Shown: in pieces, positions 17,036 to 27,081 of the stretch
Numbering within the stretch: the first letter of the stretch is position 1
Layout of the letters: each line of letters starts with the position of its first letter
DNA from: Desulfovibrio sp. JC010
Lineage (GTDB): Bacteria > Desulfobacterota > Desulfovibrionia > Desulfovibrionales > Desulfovibrionaceae
NCBI RefSeq assembly: GCF_010470675.1
Contig: NZ_VOIQ01000013.1
Span: 62,001 to 126,000, forward strand
Direction: 5' to 3'
DNA length: 64,000 nucleotides
Notes under the pieces: generated by a model
Databases searched by the model: none
The model's input: only the letters and a program-made list of their open reading frames with translations
What the model was told of the DNA's origin: nothing
Made by a program: the position numbers and the translations under genes

Positions 17036-18058
17036 ATGTATTCGGATATAATTGCTGAACAAAAGAAAAAATATGGCAAGAGACTGGCGATTCTGGGACA
17101 CCATTACCAGTCCGATGAAATCATAAAACATACCGATCTCAAGGGCGATTCCCTGGAACTGGCCCGTAAGATCGAAACACTGGAAGCGGAATACATTGTA
17201 TTCTGCGGTGTCCACTTCATGGCTGAATCCGCTGCAATCGTGCGCCGGGAAAACCAGAAGGTTTATATTCCCGATGCAAGCGCGGGCTGTGTCATGGCCA
17301 ATATGGCCCCGGCATGGCTGGTGGATAAGGTTCTGACCAGACTCATCAATGAGACCGGAAGAAAAATCATTCCGCTGGCCTACGTGAATACCCCTGCGGC
17401 GGTGAAAACTGTCTGCGGTAAACACGGGGGCACGGTCTGCACTTCCGCCAATGCTGAAAAAATGCTCCGCTGGGCGCGGGAACAAGGGGACGCTGTCCTC
17501 TTTCTGCCTGACAGGAACCTTGCGCTCAACACTGCGGATACGCTGGGTATTGGTCCTGAAAAGCGGATGATCCTCAATGTCCGTTCCCATGGAACACAGA
17601 TTGACGTTGCGGAAACCATGGACAAGGAACTGCTCATCTGGCCGGGGCTTTGCGCCATCCACCAGCGTTTCAAGCTGGCCCAGATTGAGAAATTCCGCGA
17701 CGAGCATCCCGGCTGCAAAATGGTCATTCACCCTGAGTGTCCCCCGGAACTGGTGCAGGCTGCCGACGGTGCAGGATCGACTTCATATCTCATTAAATAT
17801 GTTGATGAAGCTCCTGCTGGTACTACTATAGTCGTCGGTACGGAAACCAACCTTGTACTCAGGTTGAAAGAGATATTCCCTGAAAAGAACATCCTGCCGC
17901 TGTCCATCAGCTATTGCAGCAACATGGCCAAGATCACAGAAAAAAATCTTGCTGAACTCCTTCAGAATCTGGAAACCGCCCCTTACGAGGATGTTTCCGA
18001 TGAAATCAGGGAACCGGCAAGACTTGCTCTGCAAAGAATGCTCGACGTCTGCAAATAA
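17036..18058 (+). CDS. nadA: Quinolinate synthase A (4Fe-4S)
   Basis: NadA condenses iminoaspartate with dihydroxyacetone phosphate to quinolinate using an oxygen-sensitive [4Fe-4S] cluster. The 340-residue protein has GHHYQ (21-25), VFCGVHFMAESA, a run TVCTSANAEKML and HPECPPE. By context the cluster ligands are probably Cys85 (ASAGCVMA), Cys206 (GLCAIHQRF) and Cys294 (SYCSNMAKI). ATG 17036, 11 bases after nadC, is preferred to an in-frame ATG at 16988 that would overlap nadC by 37 bases; the SD is weak for both, so translation is probably coupled to nadC. Confidence 0.94.
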   Translation: MYSDIIAEQKKKYGKRLAILGHHYQSDEIIKHTDLKGDSLELARKIETLEAEYIVFCGVHFMAESAAIVRRENQKVYIPDASAGCVMANMAPAWLVDKVLTRLINETGRKIIPLAYVNTPAAVKTVCGKHGGTVCTSANAEKMLRWAREQGDAVLFLPDRNLALNTADTLGIGPEKRMILNVRSHGTQIDVAETMDKELLIWPGLCAIHQRFKLAQIEKFRDEHPGCKMVIHPECPPELVQAADGAGSTSYLIKYVDEAPAGTTIVVGTETNLVLRLKEIFPEKNILPLSISYCSNMAKITEKNLAELLQNLETAPYEDVSDEIREPARLALQRMLDVCK

Positions 18059-18122
18059 AATTCTACTGACTGAACCTTTAGCCGGAACCTGCATAAGGCT
18101 GCCGTAAAAAGAGATAGAAGGC

Positions 18123-19718
18123 ATGCAAGAAAACCGGATGAAAACTGAAGTTTTGATTATCGGGTCAGGTATCGCCGGATGTATATCAGCTCTGACGATA
18201 GCAGAAAAAGGTATTGAAGTTATACTATTAACTCCGGGAGAGGATCTCTTTACCGGGAATTCGAGGCTCGCTCAGGGCGGCATCGTCTACACCGGTCCGG
18301 GCGATTCACAAAAAACACTGGAAAAGGATATTTTAACCGCCGGTTGGAATTACAACAATAAAAAGGCAGTAAGGGCGATTTCCAAAAACGGCCCTGAAGC
18401 ACTGAAAAGACTGCTGCTGGAAAAATATCCTGTCGACTTCCATAAAGAAGATGACGATGAATACGACCTGACTAAAGAAGGCGGGCACGCTGTCAAACGT
18501 ATCCTCCATTGTGCCGACCATACCGGTCTGTCCATCATGGAGGTGCTGGTCAAGCATGTAAAAGAACATCCTTACATCAGGGTTTGCCCGCATAGAACCG
18601 CCATTGACCTTTTAACCAACCACCACCATGCCCGGGATGATGAGTTCAGATATACCCTGAGCAACAAATGTCTCGGCGCATATGTTTATAATGAAGCGTT
18701 GAACATGGTGGAAACCTTTTTGGCCGATTTCACCGTGCTGGCAACAGGCGGACTCGGCCAGATTTACCTGCACACCACCAACACCCCCGGCTCCATCGGT
18801 TCCGGCATCGCCATGGCCAACCGTGCCAAGGCAAGGGTAATCAATGCCGAAATGGTCCAGTTCCACCCCACTTCTTTTTTCCAGCGGGTGAGAACAAGGG
18901 CCAGCCGCCGTTTCCTCATATCGGAAGCTGTTCGAGGCGAAGGAGCCAAGCTGATTAACTGTTACGGTGAGCCGTTCATGCACCGCTACGATCCCCGTGG
19001 CGACCTTGCTCCCCGTGACATTGTGACCCGCTCCATTCTTGAAGAAATGCTGCGCACCAAGGAAGAATGCGTCTATCTGGATGCTGCCAACCATGTGAAA
19101 CAGGATCTGCCCACAAGGTTCCCGACTATTTACGGGAAATGCCTTGATAACGGCATCGATATCAATAACCAGCCCATTCCGGTTGTCCCGGCCGCCCACT
19201 ATTTCTGCGGCGGAGTGCTGGTGGATGAAAAAGGCAAATCCACTCTGGATCGTCTTTATGCCATCGGTGAGTGCTCCTGCACAGGAGTGCACGGCGGTAA
19301 CCGCCTTGCCAGCACATCCCTGCTCGAAGGCATGCTCTGGGGGTACACCTCAGGTGAGGATATCGCATCACGTCTGGTACGGAAATCACGAATTCCCAAG
19401 AAGCTGCTCAATGCCGTTCCGGACTGGGAAAACCCCGGTTCCAACGAGAATGAAGATCCGGCCCTCATTGCGCAGGACTGGGCCTTCTTACGCAACATCA
19501 TGTGGAACTATGTGGGTATCACCCGCTCTACAGCGCGTCTGAACCGGGCTATAGACGACCTGCAGAACCTGAACCACAACCTGCGTTCATTCTACAAGAG
19601 AACCCCCATCAGCAGGCCGATTATCGACCTCTTTCACGGCAGTCAGTCGGCACTCATTGTGACTATTGCCGCCCTGCGCAACAAGAAAAGTGTGGGTTGT
19701 CACTACCGTGTAGGATAA
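18123..19718 (+). CDS. nadB: L-aspartate oxidase
   Basis: NadB is the FAD enzyme that oxidises L-aspartate to iminoaspartate for NadA; anaerobes can use fumarate as acceptor. The 531-residue protein begins with the FAD-binding ILIIG-like VLIIGSGIAGCISALTIAEKG and has the fumarate-reductase-like NSRLAQGGI, VLATGGLGQIY, AEMVQFHPTS and GECSCTGVHGGNRLASTSLLEG motifs. The gene completes nadCAB; a 64-base gap with an SD-like AGAAGG precedes its start at 18123. A second Met six codons in (MKTEVLI) could be the true start. Confidence 0.95.
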   Translation: MQENRMKTEVLIIGSGIAGCISALTIAEKGIEVILLTPGEDLFTGNSRLAQGGIVYTGPGDSQKTLEKDILTAGWNYNNKKAVRAISKNGPEALKRLLLEKYPVDFHKEDDDEYDLTKEGGHAVKRILHCADHTGLSIMEVLVKHVKEHPYIRVCPHRTAIDLLTNHHHARDDEFRYTLSNKCLGAYVYNEALNMVETFLADFTVLATGGLGQIYLHTTNTPGSIGSGIAMANRAKARVINAEMVQFHPTSFFQRVRTRASRRFLISEAVRGEGAKLINCYGEPFMHRYDPRGDLAPRDIVTRSILEEMLRTKEECVYLDAANHVKQDLPTRFPTIYGKCLDNGIDINNQPIPVVPAAHYFCGGVLVDEKGKSTLDRLYAIGECSCTGVHGGNRLASTSLLEGMLWGYTSGEDIASRLVRKSRIPKKLLNAVPDWENPGSNENEDPALIAQDWAFLRNIMWNYVGITRSTARLNRAIDDLQNLNHNLRSFYKRTPISRPIIDLFHGSQSALIVTIAALRNKKSVGCHYRVG

Positions 19719-19743
19719 ATGGTTTACAAATAATCTAAAAAAG

Positions 19744-19776
19744 AAAGGGCAGCCCGCAAGGACTGCCCTTTTTACT
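19744..19776. terminator. Bidirectional terminator between nadB and trkH
   Basis: Arms aaagggcag (19744-19752) and ctgcccttt (19763-19771) are followed by T-runs on both strands. It lies between the two convergent genes. Confidence 0.85.
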
Positions 19777-19801
19777 GATCTATTTTCGATAAATAACTAG
19801 T

Positions 19802-21256
19802 CTACTTTCTCCAGAACTCAGGAACGCACAGCACAATCACAGTATAAATTTCAAGACGGCCCAGCAGCATGCAGAAGATGAGGGCCCATTTTCCGATTTC
19901 CGGAATGTGCGCGTAGTTTTCGGTGGGTCCGACGCTGCCGATACCCGGACCGATGTTTCCGATACAGGCCAGCGATGCGGCAAAGGATGAGACAACATCT
20001 ATACCTGTTGCCGCCACCACCAGTCCGCAAACGACGAAAAGGGCCAGCCAAAGCACGAAAAATCCGAGGATGTCGTTCATGGTTTCAGGCTTGACCACGG
20101 TCTTGCCCAGCTTGACCCGGTTCACGGAACGGGGATGAATGATGCGGAAAACTTCCTGATATGCCTGCTTTAGGAGCAGCATAATACGCAGATGTTTCAT
20201 GCCGCCGCTGGTGGACCCGGCACATCCGCCGAGAAACATGCAGAAAAGAAGCAAGCCCTGAGCCACCGCTGGCCAGATCTCATAATCCGCAGTGGCATAA
20301 CCTGTGGTACTGATAATGGAAGCCACCTGAAATGACGTATAGCGGAAGGAATCCGAGATGGAATCATAATTGGTGGCTGAATATACTGAAATAGTGATGA
20401 TCGTTACGATGATGAGGGTCAGTACCCCGAAAAACCTGAATTCAGGGTCTCTCCAAAGCAGCAGCGGACGTCCTTTGATCATCTGGTAATGCAGGCTGAA
20501 GTTCACCGCCGCAACAAGCATAAAAAATGTAATTACATAATCAATATACGCACTCTGGAAATAAGCCACGGATGAATTCTTGGTAGAAAATCCTCCGGTA
20601 GCAAGGGTGCCGAATGTATGGCAGAGAGAGTCGAAAAGATCCATTCCGCCCAGCATAAGCAGTATCGCTTCAATGGCGGAAAAGAGTACATAAACCTTCC
20701 AGAGCACCAGTGCGGTATCTTTAATTCTCGGTTTGAGCTTATCCGGCACCGGGCCGGGAACTTCCGCCTTGTAGAGCTGCATGCCCCCTACTCCGAGGAA
20801 AGGCAGGATTGCCAGCGAAAGTACGATGATTCCCATACCGCCCAGCCAGTGGGTCAGGCTGCGCCAGAAAAGGATGCCTTTAGCATTCTTTTCAATGTCC
20901 ATCATCACCGAAGCACCGGTGGTGGTGAACCCGGAAAGGGATTCAAAAAAACAATCCACATAGTTGCTGAATACATCACCGAAATAAAAAGGCAGGCTGC
21001 CGAAGAACCCGGCAAACACCCAGCCCAGCGCAACAATGGCCATGCCTTCGCGGTGACTGAGTCCTTTATTGCCTTCCCGTTCTTTAAAAATCAGGAACAT
21101 GGCCAGCCCGCTGATACAGGTCAGCCCGAAAGATTTAAGCAGAGGCAGGATTCCCGCATCCTGATAATAAAGAGAGAAACCAAGCGGGAAAAGCATGGTC
21201 AGCCCCACGCACAGCGTCAAGGCCCCGATGATGTGCAGAACTATTTTCCAGCGCAT
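19802..21256 (-). CDS. trkH: Trk-type potassium uptake membrane subunit
   Basis: The 484-residue integral membrane protein has about ten hydrophobic segments and the four pore-loop repeats of the TrkH/KtrB family: GFTTTGASVM, GTLATGGFSTKN, ISTTGYATADY and CIGNIGPGIGSVG. Each contains the conserved selectivity-filter glycine. It would carry K+ with H+ or Na+ under control of the TrkA ring. Its ATG overlaps the trkA stop by one base (TAATG), so the subunits are translationally coupled. It is convergent with nadB. Confidence 0.94.
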   Translation of the reverse strand: MRWKIVLHIIGALTLCVGLTMLFPLGFSLYYQDAGILPLLKSFGLTCISGLAMFLIFKEREGNKGLSHREGMAIVALGWVFAGFFGSLPFYFGDVFSNYVDCFFESLSGFTTTGASVMMDIEKNAKGILFWRSLTHWLGGMGIIVLSLAILPFLGVGGMQLYKAEVPGPVPDKLKPRIKDTALVLWKVYVLFSAIEAILLMLGGMDLFDSLCHTFGTLATGGFSTKNSSVAYFQSAYIDYVITFFMLVAAVNFSLHYQMIKGRPLLLWRDPEFRFFGVLTLIIVTIITISVYSATNYDSISDSFRYTSFQVASIISTTGYATADYEIWPAVAQGLLLFCMFLGGCAGSTSGGMKHLRIMLLLKQAYQEVFRIIHPRSVNRVKLGKTVVKPETMNDILGFFVLWLALFVVCGLVVAATGIDVVSSFAASLACIGNIGPGIGSVGPTENYAHIPEIGKWALIFCMLLGRLEIYTVIVLCVPEFWRK

Positions 21257-22623
21257 TAATAAAGCTCCAGCTTGGTGGTGAGAGCCTTCTCAATCTTGGG
21301 AATATTCTTATGGGTGGAGATGATCAGCAAACGGTCATTGGGCTCTATCACAGTGGTACCGGTGGGGATGATAACATCATCGCCGCGCTGAAAGCACAGA
21401 ATGAGTGTTCCGGGCGGAATATTGAGTTCCATGATCGGCTTGCCCACGATGGCGGAATTTTCCTGCGCAATAGCTTCCAGTGCTTCCGCTTCCTCGCCTT
21501 TAATGGAAACAGCGGAGATAACCTTACCCTGCCTTACAAAATGCAGAATGGAGTTGATGGCTGAAAGTCGCGGGCAGACCAGATGGTCAATACCGATGGG
21601 TTCAATGAGCGGAATGTAGGCGAATTTATTGATCCGGGTGATGGTCTTGCGTGCACCGAGATTCTTGGCCAGCAGGCAGGAAAGGATATTCATTTCCTCA
21701 TCCCCGGTCACAGAGATGACCATATCCAGATCGCCGACGTTCTCTTCATTGAGCAGGTCCTGATCAGTGCCGTCACCATTGAGGACGATTACCCGGTCAA
21801 GGGTCTCGGAAAGGTGGGCGCAGGTATCAGGATCGTTATCGATCAAACGGGTATGGTATTTTTTGCTGTCCAAAGCCTGTGCCAGCAGGGAACCGACATT
21901 GCCTCCGCCCACGATCATGACCTTTTTGATCGGATCGGAGAGGATTCCGGCACGTTTGAGCAGGTCGTTCTGCTGATCCCTGAGACAGGTAAAATATACG
22001 ATATCACCCTCTTCGATGGTATCCAGACCGCCGGGAATGATCAGCTCGTCATCACGCACAAGGGCGGCGATAACCACGTCTATATCATCACCGAGAGTTT
22101 CACGGACTTTCATCAACTGCACGCCCACCAGCGGACTCTCGTCAGGAAGCTTCACGCCCACCAGACGCACTTTTCCACCAACGAAATCATTGATTTCCAC
22201 CGCACCGGGCACACTCATGACCCGCAGGATGGATTCAACAACCTCTTCATCAGGGTTGATGATGGTATCGATGCGCAGGTCCCCTTCAGTAAACATGTCG
22301 GAGTACTTGGTGTAATCCTCGTTCCTGATGCGGGCCAGCTTGATAATTTCAGGATTGAGTCTGTTGGCAAGAAACGTTGCGATAAGGTTGATTTCATCTT
22401 TATCTGTCACAGCCAGAAAAATATCAGCATCAGCGACTCCGGCTTCTTCCAGAATCTCCGGGCTGGAGCCGGAACCTTGAATGGTCTGGACGTCCAGAGA
22501 ATCGGAAACCTTGCTGAGAGCCTTGGGATTCATGTCAATTACGACAACATCCTTGTTCTCACCGGAAAGACGTCTGGCAACATTGAAGCCGACTTCCCCG
22601 GCCCCTACTATGATAACTCTCAA
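21256..22623 (-). CDS. trkA: Trk potassium system NAD-binding regulatory protein
   Basis: The 455-residue cytoplasmic protein has a duplicated RCK layout: TrkA-N (GAGEVGFNVARRL near residue 7) plus TrkA-C, and a second TrkA-N (VGGGNVGSLLAQAL at about 235) plus TrkA-C. Both Rossmann halves keep the acidic residue that ends strand two (VIDMNP, LIDNDP), which fits NAD(H) binding. It gates TrkH. The full-length duplication is the E. coli TrkA type rather than the short KtrA type. Confidence 0.95.
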   Translation of the reverse strand: MRVIIVGAGEVGFNVARRLSGENKDVVVIDMNPKALSKVSDSLDVQTIQGSGSSPEILEEAGVADADIFLAVTDKDEINLIATFLANRLNPEIIKLARIRNEDYTKYSDMFTEGDLRIDTIINPDEEVVESILRVMSVPGAVEINDFVGGKVRLVGVKLPDESPLVGVQLMKVRETLGDDIDVVIAALVRDDELIIPGGLDTIEEGDIVYFTCLRDQQNDLLKRAGILSDPIKKVMIVGGGNVGSLLAQALDSKKYHTRLIDNDPDTCAHLSETLDRVIVLNGDGTDQDLLNEENVGDLDMVISVTGDEEMNILSCLLAKNLGARKTITRINKFAYIPLIEPIGIDHLVCPRLSAINSILHFVRQGKVISAVSIKGEEAEALEAIAQENSAIVGKPIMELNIPPGTLILCFQRGDDVIIPTGTTVIEPNDRLLIISTHKNIPKIEKALTTKLELY

Positions 22624-22745
22624 AAGTTACTCCTTGCGCATTACATCTGGCTGTAAACAGAAAAGTACTGTTGAAATCAATAGTTGCTTATAACTTGATA
22701 GCCGTAAATCAGCAACAACTACTTTGTTTAAAAGTATCTAGAACG

Positions 22746-22775
22746 TAAAAAGCCCGTCGCACAAAGCGACGGGCT
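22746..22775 (-). terminator. Intrinsic terminator of rpsT
   Basis: Arms agcccgtcgc (22751-22760) and gcgacgggct (22766-22775) form a perfect 10-bp stem. A T5 run follows on the minus strand, downstream of rpsT. Confidence 0.9.
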
Positions 22776-22813
22776 GATTCTGTCTTGTAAAGAATATAAA
22801 ATCTTTTAAGACA

Positions 22814-23077
22814 CTAAGCCATTTTGTTAACGGCTGCACAAAGGCGGGAAATCCTGCGTGCTGCAGCACGAGCGTGGATTACCTTTTTGGTAGCAGCTTT
22901 ATCGAGAACAGAAGTGGCCTTACGCAGAGCAGTTGCTGCGAGTTCGGTGTCGTTAGCTTCAACAGCGGAACGAACTTCTTTTACAACGTTTTTGATACGG
23001 GTACGTACCATGGTGTTGCGTGCGTTACGTTTAATGCTCTGACGATGTCTTTTGAGTGCGGACTTATGGTTAGCCAA
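22814..23077 (-). CDS. rpsT: 30S ribosomal protein S20
   Basis: The 87-residue basic protein begins [21 protein letters not shown], diagnostic of S20, which binds 16S rRNA at the bottom of the 30S body. The start codon is TTG, seven bases after AAGGAG. In E. coli, rpsT also starts with UUG and this rare start is part of autogenous repression by S20. The gene is monocistronic, with its own promoter, a leader hairpin and a terminator. Confidence 0.97.
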   Translation of the reverse strand: MANHKSALKRHRQSIKRNARNTMVRTRIKNVVKEVRSAVEANDTELAATALRKATSVLDKAATKKVIHARAAARRISRLCAAVNKMA

Positions 23078-23113
23078 GGTATTTCTCCTTAAAATTAAAT
23101 TTCTATTTTTTAA

Positions 23114-23127
23114 CCCGGCGATCCGGG
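23114..23127 (-). promoter_or_regulatory. Leader hairpin of rpsT
   Basis: On the minus strand CCCGG-atcg-CCGGG forms a compact GC hairpin between the promoter and the SD. It may be a target of S20 autoregulation, which is inference, or just a leader stem. Confidence 0.45.
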
Positions 23128-23149
23128 ATTACGTTCAAACGAAAGGAGT

Positions 23150-23178
23150 CTGTAACCAATAACAGTCGAAGCTGTCAA
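23150..23178 (-). promoter_or_regulatory. Sigma-70-type promoter of rpsT
   Basis: On the minus strand a consensus TTGACA (23178-23173) is followed by a 17-base spacer and TTACAG (23155-23150). The leader would be about 65 bases. Confidence 0.65.
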
Positions 23179-23257
23179 GGATATCGGTCATTTTTTTTAA
23201 AGAAAAAGTCTAGAAAAAAATGCCTATACAAACGCTCTTTTAGTAAGGGCCGCAGAA

Positions 23258-25351
23258 TTAAACCTGCAAAGCTCCGAAATCAGCCAGCCTGCTCAGCCTG
23301 TCGACCAGTGCCTTAAGCAGGTTGAGACGGTTCATCCTGAGTCCCTTGTCTTCGCAGATAACCATTACGTTATCAAAGAAGTCATCAACAAAGGGACGCA
23401 GTTCGCCGAGGATTGCGAACAGCTTGGCGAACTCGTCATTTTCCCAGAGTTCCTCAAAACGGGCAGCTGTTTCATCAAGCTTTTTGGCCAGCTCTTTTTC
23501 CTGCGCTTCTTCAAACTTATCAGCTTCAAAGCCGCCGGTGAGCGACACACCCTGCTCACTGCCCTGCTTCTTGATGATGTTTGCTGCGCGCTTGAAAGTA
23601 AGCACGGCCTGTTCAAATCCTTCAGCCTTGGCGAAATCTGCCAGAGCTTCGACTCTTGCCTTGAGAGCGGTCACATCACGGTATCCGGCTCCAAGAGCTG
23701 CATCAACAACCCTTGTTTCATAGCCCTGACCTGTGAAGTAGGCACGGAGTCTGTTGGAAATGAACCCACCCAGTTTTTCGAGGAGTTCAGACTTTTCGAG
23801 TTTCCACTTGATATCTTTGGAGTAGCCTTCAAAAGCCATATCCATGATTTCAAGGATGTCCACCCGAAGGTCGAATTCTATAATCATGCGCACGATACCC
23901 AGAGCGGCGCGCCGCAGCGCGTAGGTATCGTTTGCGCCAGTGGGGATCTTATTCAGACCGAAACAGCCGACCAGAGTGTCAGCTTTATCGGACATGGAAA
24001 CAATAGCACCGCCGAGGGTGGAAGGTACAGGACTTTCCGGGCCGGCAGGCAGGTATTGTTCGTACAGGGCTTTGCAGACAATATCATCTTCGCCGCACTT
24101 GGATGCGTAGATGCCGCCCATCTTACCCTGAAGTTTATCAAATTCGTTTACCATTTCGGAAACGAGGTCGGCCTTGGCAAGACGTCCGGCGCGGGCCATC
24201 TCGGTCTGCAGGGAAGGATCGGTCTTACCTGCGATCAGCGCGGCAAGACGTTCCATCCTGCGGGACTTGTCACCCATGGAGCCAAGGGGACCGAGGAAAA
24301 CAACGTTATCCAGCTTGGCAAGCCAGGTGTCGAAATCGGTCTTGAGGTCGTTTTTCCAGAAGAAACGTCCATCTTCAAGTCTGGCACGCAGAACTTTTTC
24401 CCAGCCCTTGCGGACCAGTTCCACATCTTTGGGAACAAGGTTCAGGGTACACAGGAAGTGCGGGAGCAGTTCGCCGTCTTCTTTCTGGATGCCGAAACAT
24501 TTCTGGTGACTTTCCATGCTGGTCAGCAGCACTTCTTTGGGAAGCTCAAGGAAAGACTCATCAAAGTTACCGATGATGGGTACAGGCAGCTCAACAAGGT
24601 TGCTGACTTCTTCCAGCAGGGAATCTTTCCAGACCACGGAACCGCTCAGCTCGGAAGCGAGCTTATCGCCTTCCTTGCGCACGAGCTCTCCCCTTTCAAT
24701 GGGGGAAATGACGATGGAGGACTTATCCTTGATCACATCAAAGTAATCATCGGCGGACGCAACTTCCCAGGGACCGGCACCCATTACGCGATGACCGTAA
24801 GTCTTGTTGCCGGAAGGTAGACCCGCCATTTCGAACTCAACCACCTGGGCACCGTAAAGGCAGAGCAGCCAGCGCAGTGGACGTCCGAAAGCGAAATCAA
24901 GGTTGCCCCACTTCATTTTCTTGGGGAAGGAAAGCTTCTTGATCGCGGTAACGCAAAGCTCGGGCAGGATGGAGATGGTTTTACCGCCGCCGACAGTCTT
25001 TTTAGCTGCGAGGTAATCACCTTTTTCGGTCTCAAGGGTGTAAACATCTTCAAGGGTGATCCCCTGAGATTTTACAAACCCCTCAAGGGCTTTAGTGGGA
25101 TTGCCGTCAGCGTCGTAAGCAATGCGCGCCGGAGGTCCGGAAACCTCTTCTTCCACCTTACGCTGCATGTGAGCCATATCTTTAACAAAGATAGTCAGTC
25201 TGCGCGGGGTGGCAAAAGTTTCAACGCTTGCGTTATCAATCATAGACTCTTCAAGAAGAGTGCTGAAAATATCTTTAATATCGATACCCAGCCGGGGCAC
25301 AAAGCGGGCGGGCATCTCTTCAATTCCAATCTCAAGTATAAAATCGGCCAT
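23258..25351 (-). CDS. glyS: Glycyl-tRNA synthetase beta subunit
   Basis: The 697-residue beta subunit of the bacterial alpha2beta2 GlyRS begins FILEIGIEEMPARFVPR and has DGRFFWKNDLKTD, HQKCFGIQKEDGELLPHFL (an HD-like domain follows) and a C-terminal anticodon-binding DALR-like region. It recognises tRNA(Gly) and works with GlyQ, 16 bases upstream. The length is normal. It is the last gene of the mfd-to-glyS run; I see no clear intrinsic terminator in the 80 bases after it. Confidence 0.96.
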   Translation of the reverse strand: MADFILEIGIEEMPARFVPRLGIDIKDIFSTLLEESMIDNASVETFATPRRLTIFVKDMAHMQRKVEEEVSGPPARIAYDADGNPTKALEGFVKSQGITLEDVYTLETEKGDYLAAKKTVGGGKTISILPELCVTAIKKLSFPKKMKWGNLDFAFGRPLRWLLCLYGAQVVEFEMAGLPSGNKTYGHRVMGAGPWEVASADDYFDVIKDKSSIVISPIERGELVRKEGDKLASELSGSVVWKDSLLEEVSNLVELPVPIIGNFDESFLELPKEVLLTSMESHQKCFGIQKEDGELLPHFLCTLNLVPKDVELVRKGWEKVLRARLEDGRFFWKNDLKTDFDTWLAKLDNVVFLGPLGSMGDKSRRMERLAALIAGKTDPSLQTEMARAGRLAKADLVSEMVNEFDKLQGKMGGIYASKCGEDDIVCKALYEQYLPAGPESPVPSTLGGAIVSMSDKADTLVGCFGLNKIPTGANDTYALRRAALGIVRMIIEFDLRVDILEIMDMAFEGYSKDIKWKLEKSELLEKLGGFISNRLRAYFTGQGYETRVVDAALGAGYRDVTALKARVEALADFAKAEGFEQAVLTFKRAANIIKKQGSEQGVSLTGGFEADKFEEAQEKELAKKLDETAARFEELWENDEFAKLFAILGELRPFVDDFFDNVMVICEDKGLRMNRLNLLKALVDRLSRLADFGALQV

Positions 25352-25367
25352 CTTAGCTTCCGTTTTT

Positions 25368-26240
25368 TTAATCGTTATTAAGCATGGGGTAGTTCATGTT
25401 CTCGCGTTCTTCCGCATAAAGTTTCGCGGCGGCGGAAGCGAGATTACGTACTCTGCCGATGTAGGTTGCCCTTTCAGTAATGGAGATGGCTCCGCGGGCA
25501 TCAAGCATGTTGAAGGTATGCGAACACTTCAGGCAGTACTCGTAAGCCGGGCGGGTCAGCCCTTCTTCGCAGAGTTTTTTACTTTCAGCTTCGTATTTAT
25601 CGAAGAGGTCCAGCAGCATGTCGGCATCGCTGTGCTCGAAGTTGTACTTGGACTGCTCCACTTCGTTCTGGTGAAAAATCTGTCCGTAGGTAACTTCGTC
25701 ATTCCACTTGAGATCATATACGGATTCAACACCCTGCAGATACATGCAGATACGCTCAAGACCGTAGGTCAGTTCAACGGAAACAGGCTTGAGATCGATA
25801 CCGCCCACCTGCTGGAAGTAGGTGAACTGGGTAACTTCCATGCCATTGAGCCAGACTTCCCAGCCAAGGCCCCATGCGCCGAGTGTGGGGGATTCCCAGT
25901 CATCCTCGACAAAACGGATATCATGCTCGGCAGCATCAATGCCGAGAACTTCAAGACTCTTCAGGTAAAGATCCTGAACATCATCAGGAGAAGGCTTCAG
26001 GATTACCTGAAACTGGAAGTAGTGCTGGAGCCTGTTGGGGTTCTCACCGTAACGTCCGTCAGTGGGACGGCGGGAAGGCTCAACATAAGCGGTATTCCAC
26101 GGCTCAGGACCGATTACACGGAAAAAAGTTGAAGGGTTGAATGTACCCGCACCTACCTCAATATCAAGAGGCTGGACAATACAGCATCCGTAATCAGCCC
26201 AGAAGTCCTGAAGTTTAAGTATAACGTCTTGAAAATTCAT
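25368..26240 (-). CDS. glyQ: Glycyl-tRNA synthetase alpha subunit
   Basis: The 290-residue catalytic alpha subunit of alpha2beta2 GlyRS, a class II synthetase, shows [59 protein letters not shown] and [13 protein letters not shown]. It forms glycyl-adenylate and charges tRNA(Gly) together with GlyS. ATG 26240 is chosen because GAGAGGA precedes it; the frame is open seven codons further upstream without an SD. Confidence 0.96.
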   Translation of the reverse strand: MNFQDVILKLQDFWADYGCCIVQPLDIEVGAGTFNPSTFFRVIGPEPWNTAYVEPSRRPTDGRYGENPNRLQHYFQFQVILKPSPDDVQDLYLKSLEVLGIDAAEHDIRFVEDDWESPTLGAWGLGWEVWLNGMEVTQFTYFQQVGGIDLKPVSVELTYGLERICMYLQGVESVYDLKWNDEVTYGQIFHQNEVEQSKYNFEHSDADMLLDLFDKYEAESKKLCEEGLTRPAYEYCLKCSHTFNMLDARGAISITERATYIGRVRNLASAAAKLYAEERENMNYPMLNND

Positions 26241-26313
26241 CAAATTCCTCTCATCTAGCAAACATTTATAAAACTATTAACACGCACTCCACCACGTATG
26301 GGCGGATGAAATT

Positions 26314-27054
26314 TTATATCTTCCGGTAACCGTTGCCTTCCCAGACCAACCCCATATGGTAGGCCATAAAACGGTCCATCACGGAAAAGCACTCCTGCCG
26401 GATTTCCGCCGGAAGTTTGAGCGAAGCCCAGTTCTTCGGCCCGGTATCCTGAATCCAGGCCAGTGTTCTCACTGTACCGGGACTCACGGTCTCCCCTTCG
26501 CGTCCGTCTGCGCAGTCCAGACAACTGACCTGCCCTTTCTCGATATTGAAGACCACAGGACGGGAACTGAACAAAGGTTTGCCGCATTGAGCGCAAATTG
26601 TAAAGTCAGGATTGTATCCTTGCTCAAATGCAACCTTGGCCCGGAAGAAAAGCGGGAAGAAATCATCCGGCTGCGCTTCTTCGATAACATCCAGTGTTTC
26701 AGCCAGCAAATCAAAGACCGCACGGTTGCCGTCCCGTTCCAATACCGCAGATTCAATAAATTTAAAACAGTTGGCAGCAAGCCCCATCTTGCGTAAATCC
26801 GAACGGATTCCGGGATAACCTTTTACAAGGCTGCCCTCCTGCAGGACCTGATAAGTTCCGGTCTTGTTGGTTCCGGTTTTAAAAAGAACCTGCGAAAAAG
26901 GCTCCATGCACCCGCCGAACCTTCTACGGCTCCTGCTGCCGCCAAAAGCGAATGCGTTCTGGACTCCCCGTGTGGAAGACAGGAAACGCACCCAAAGATC
27001 GTTTTCCTTAAATTTTCCGGTCTTAAGTATGATTACTTTTTCAGTCAGTTCCAT
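26314..27054 (-). CDS. recO: DNA repair protein RecO
   Basis: RecO loads RecA on SSB-coated gaps and anneals ssDNA within the RecFOR pathway. The 246-residue protein has the N-terminal OB fold (EKVIILKTGKFKENDLWVRFLS) and a zinc-binding pair CAQCGKPLF and CLDC, separated by about 20 residues. The family C-terminal helical region follows, ending VWEGNGYRKI. It lies between rodZ and glyQ on the same strand. No recF or recR is in the window. Confidence 0.92.
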   Translation of the reverse strand: MELTEKVIILKTGKFKENDLWVRFLSSTRGVQNAFAFGGSRSRRRFGGCMEPFSQVLFKTGTNKTGTYQVLQEGSLVKGYPGIRSDLRKMGLAANCFKFIESAVLERDGNRAVFDLLAETLDVIEEAQPDDFFPLFFRAKVAFEQGYNPDFTICAQCGKPLFSSRPVVFNIEKGQVSCLDCADGREGETVSPGTVRTLAWIQDTGPKNWASLKLPAEIRQECFSVMDRFMAYHMGLVWEGNGYRKI

Positions 27055-27081
27055 CAGGTGTCACGACCATACCGGAAAAAT

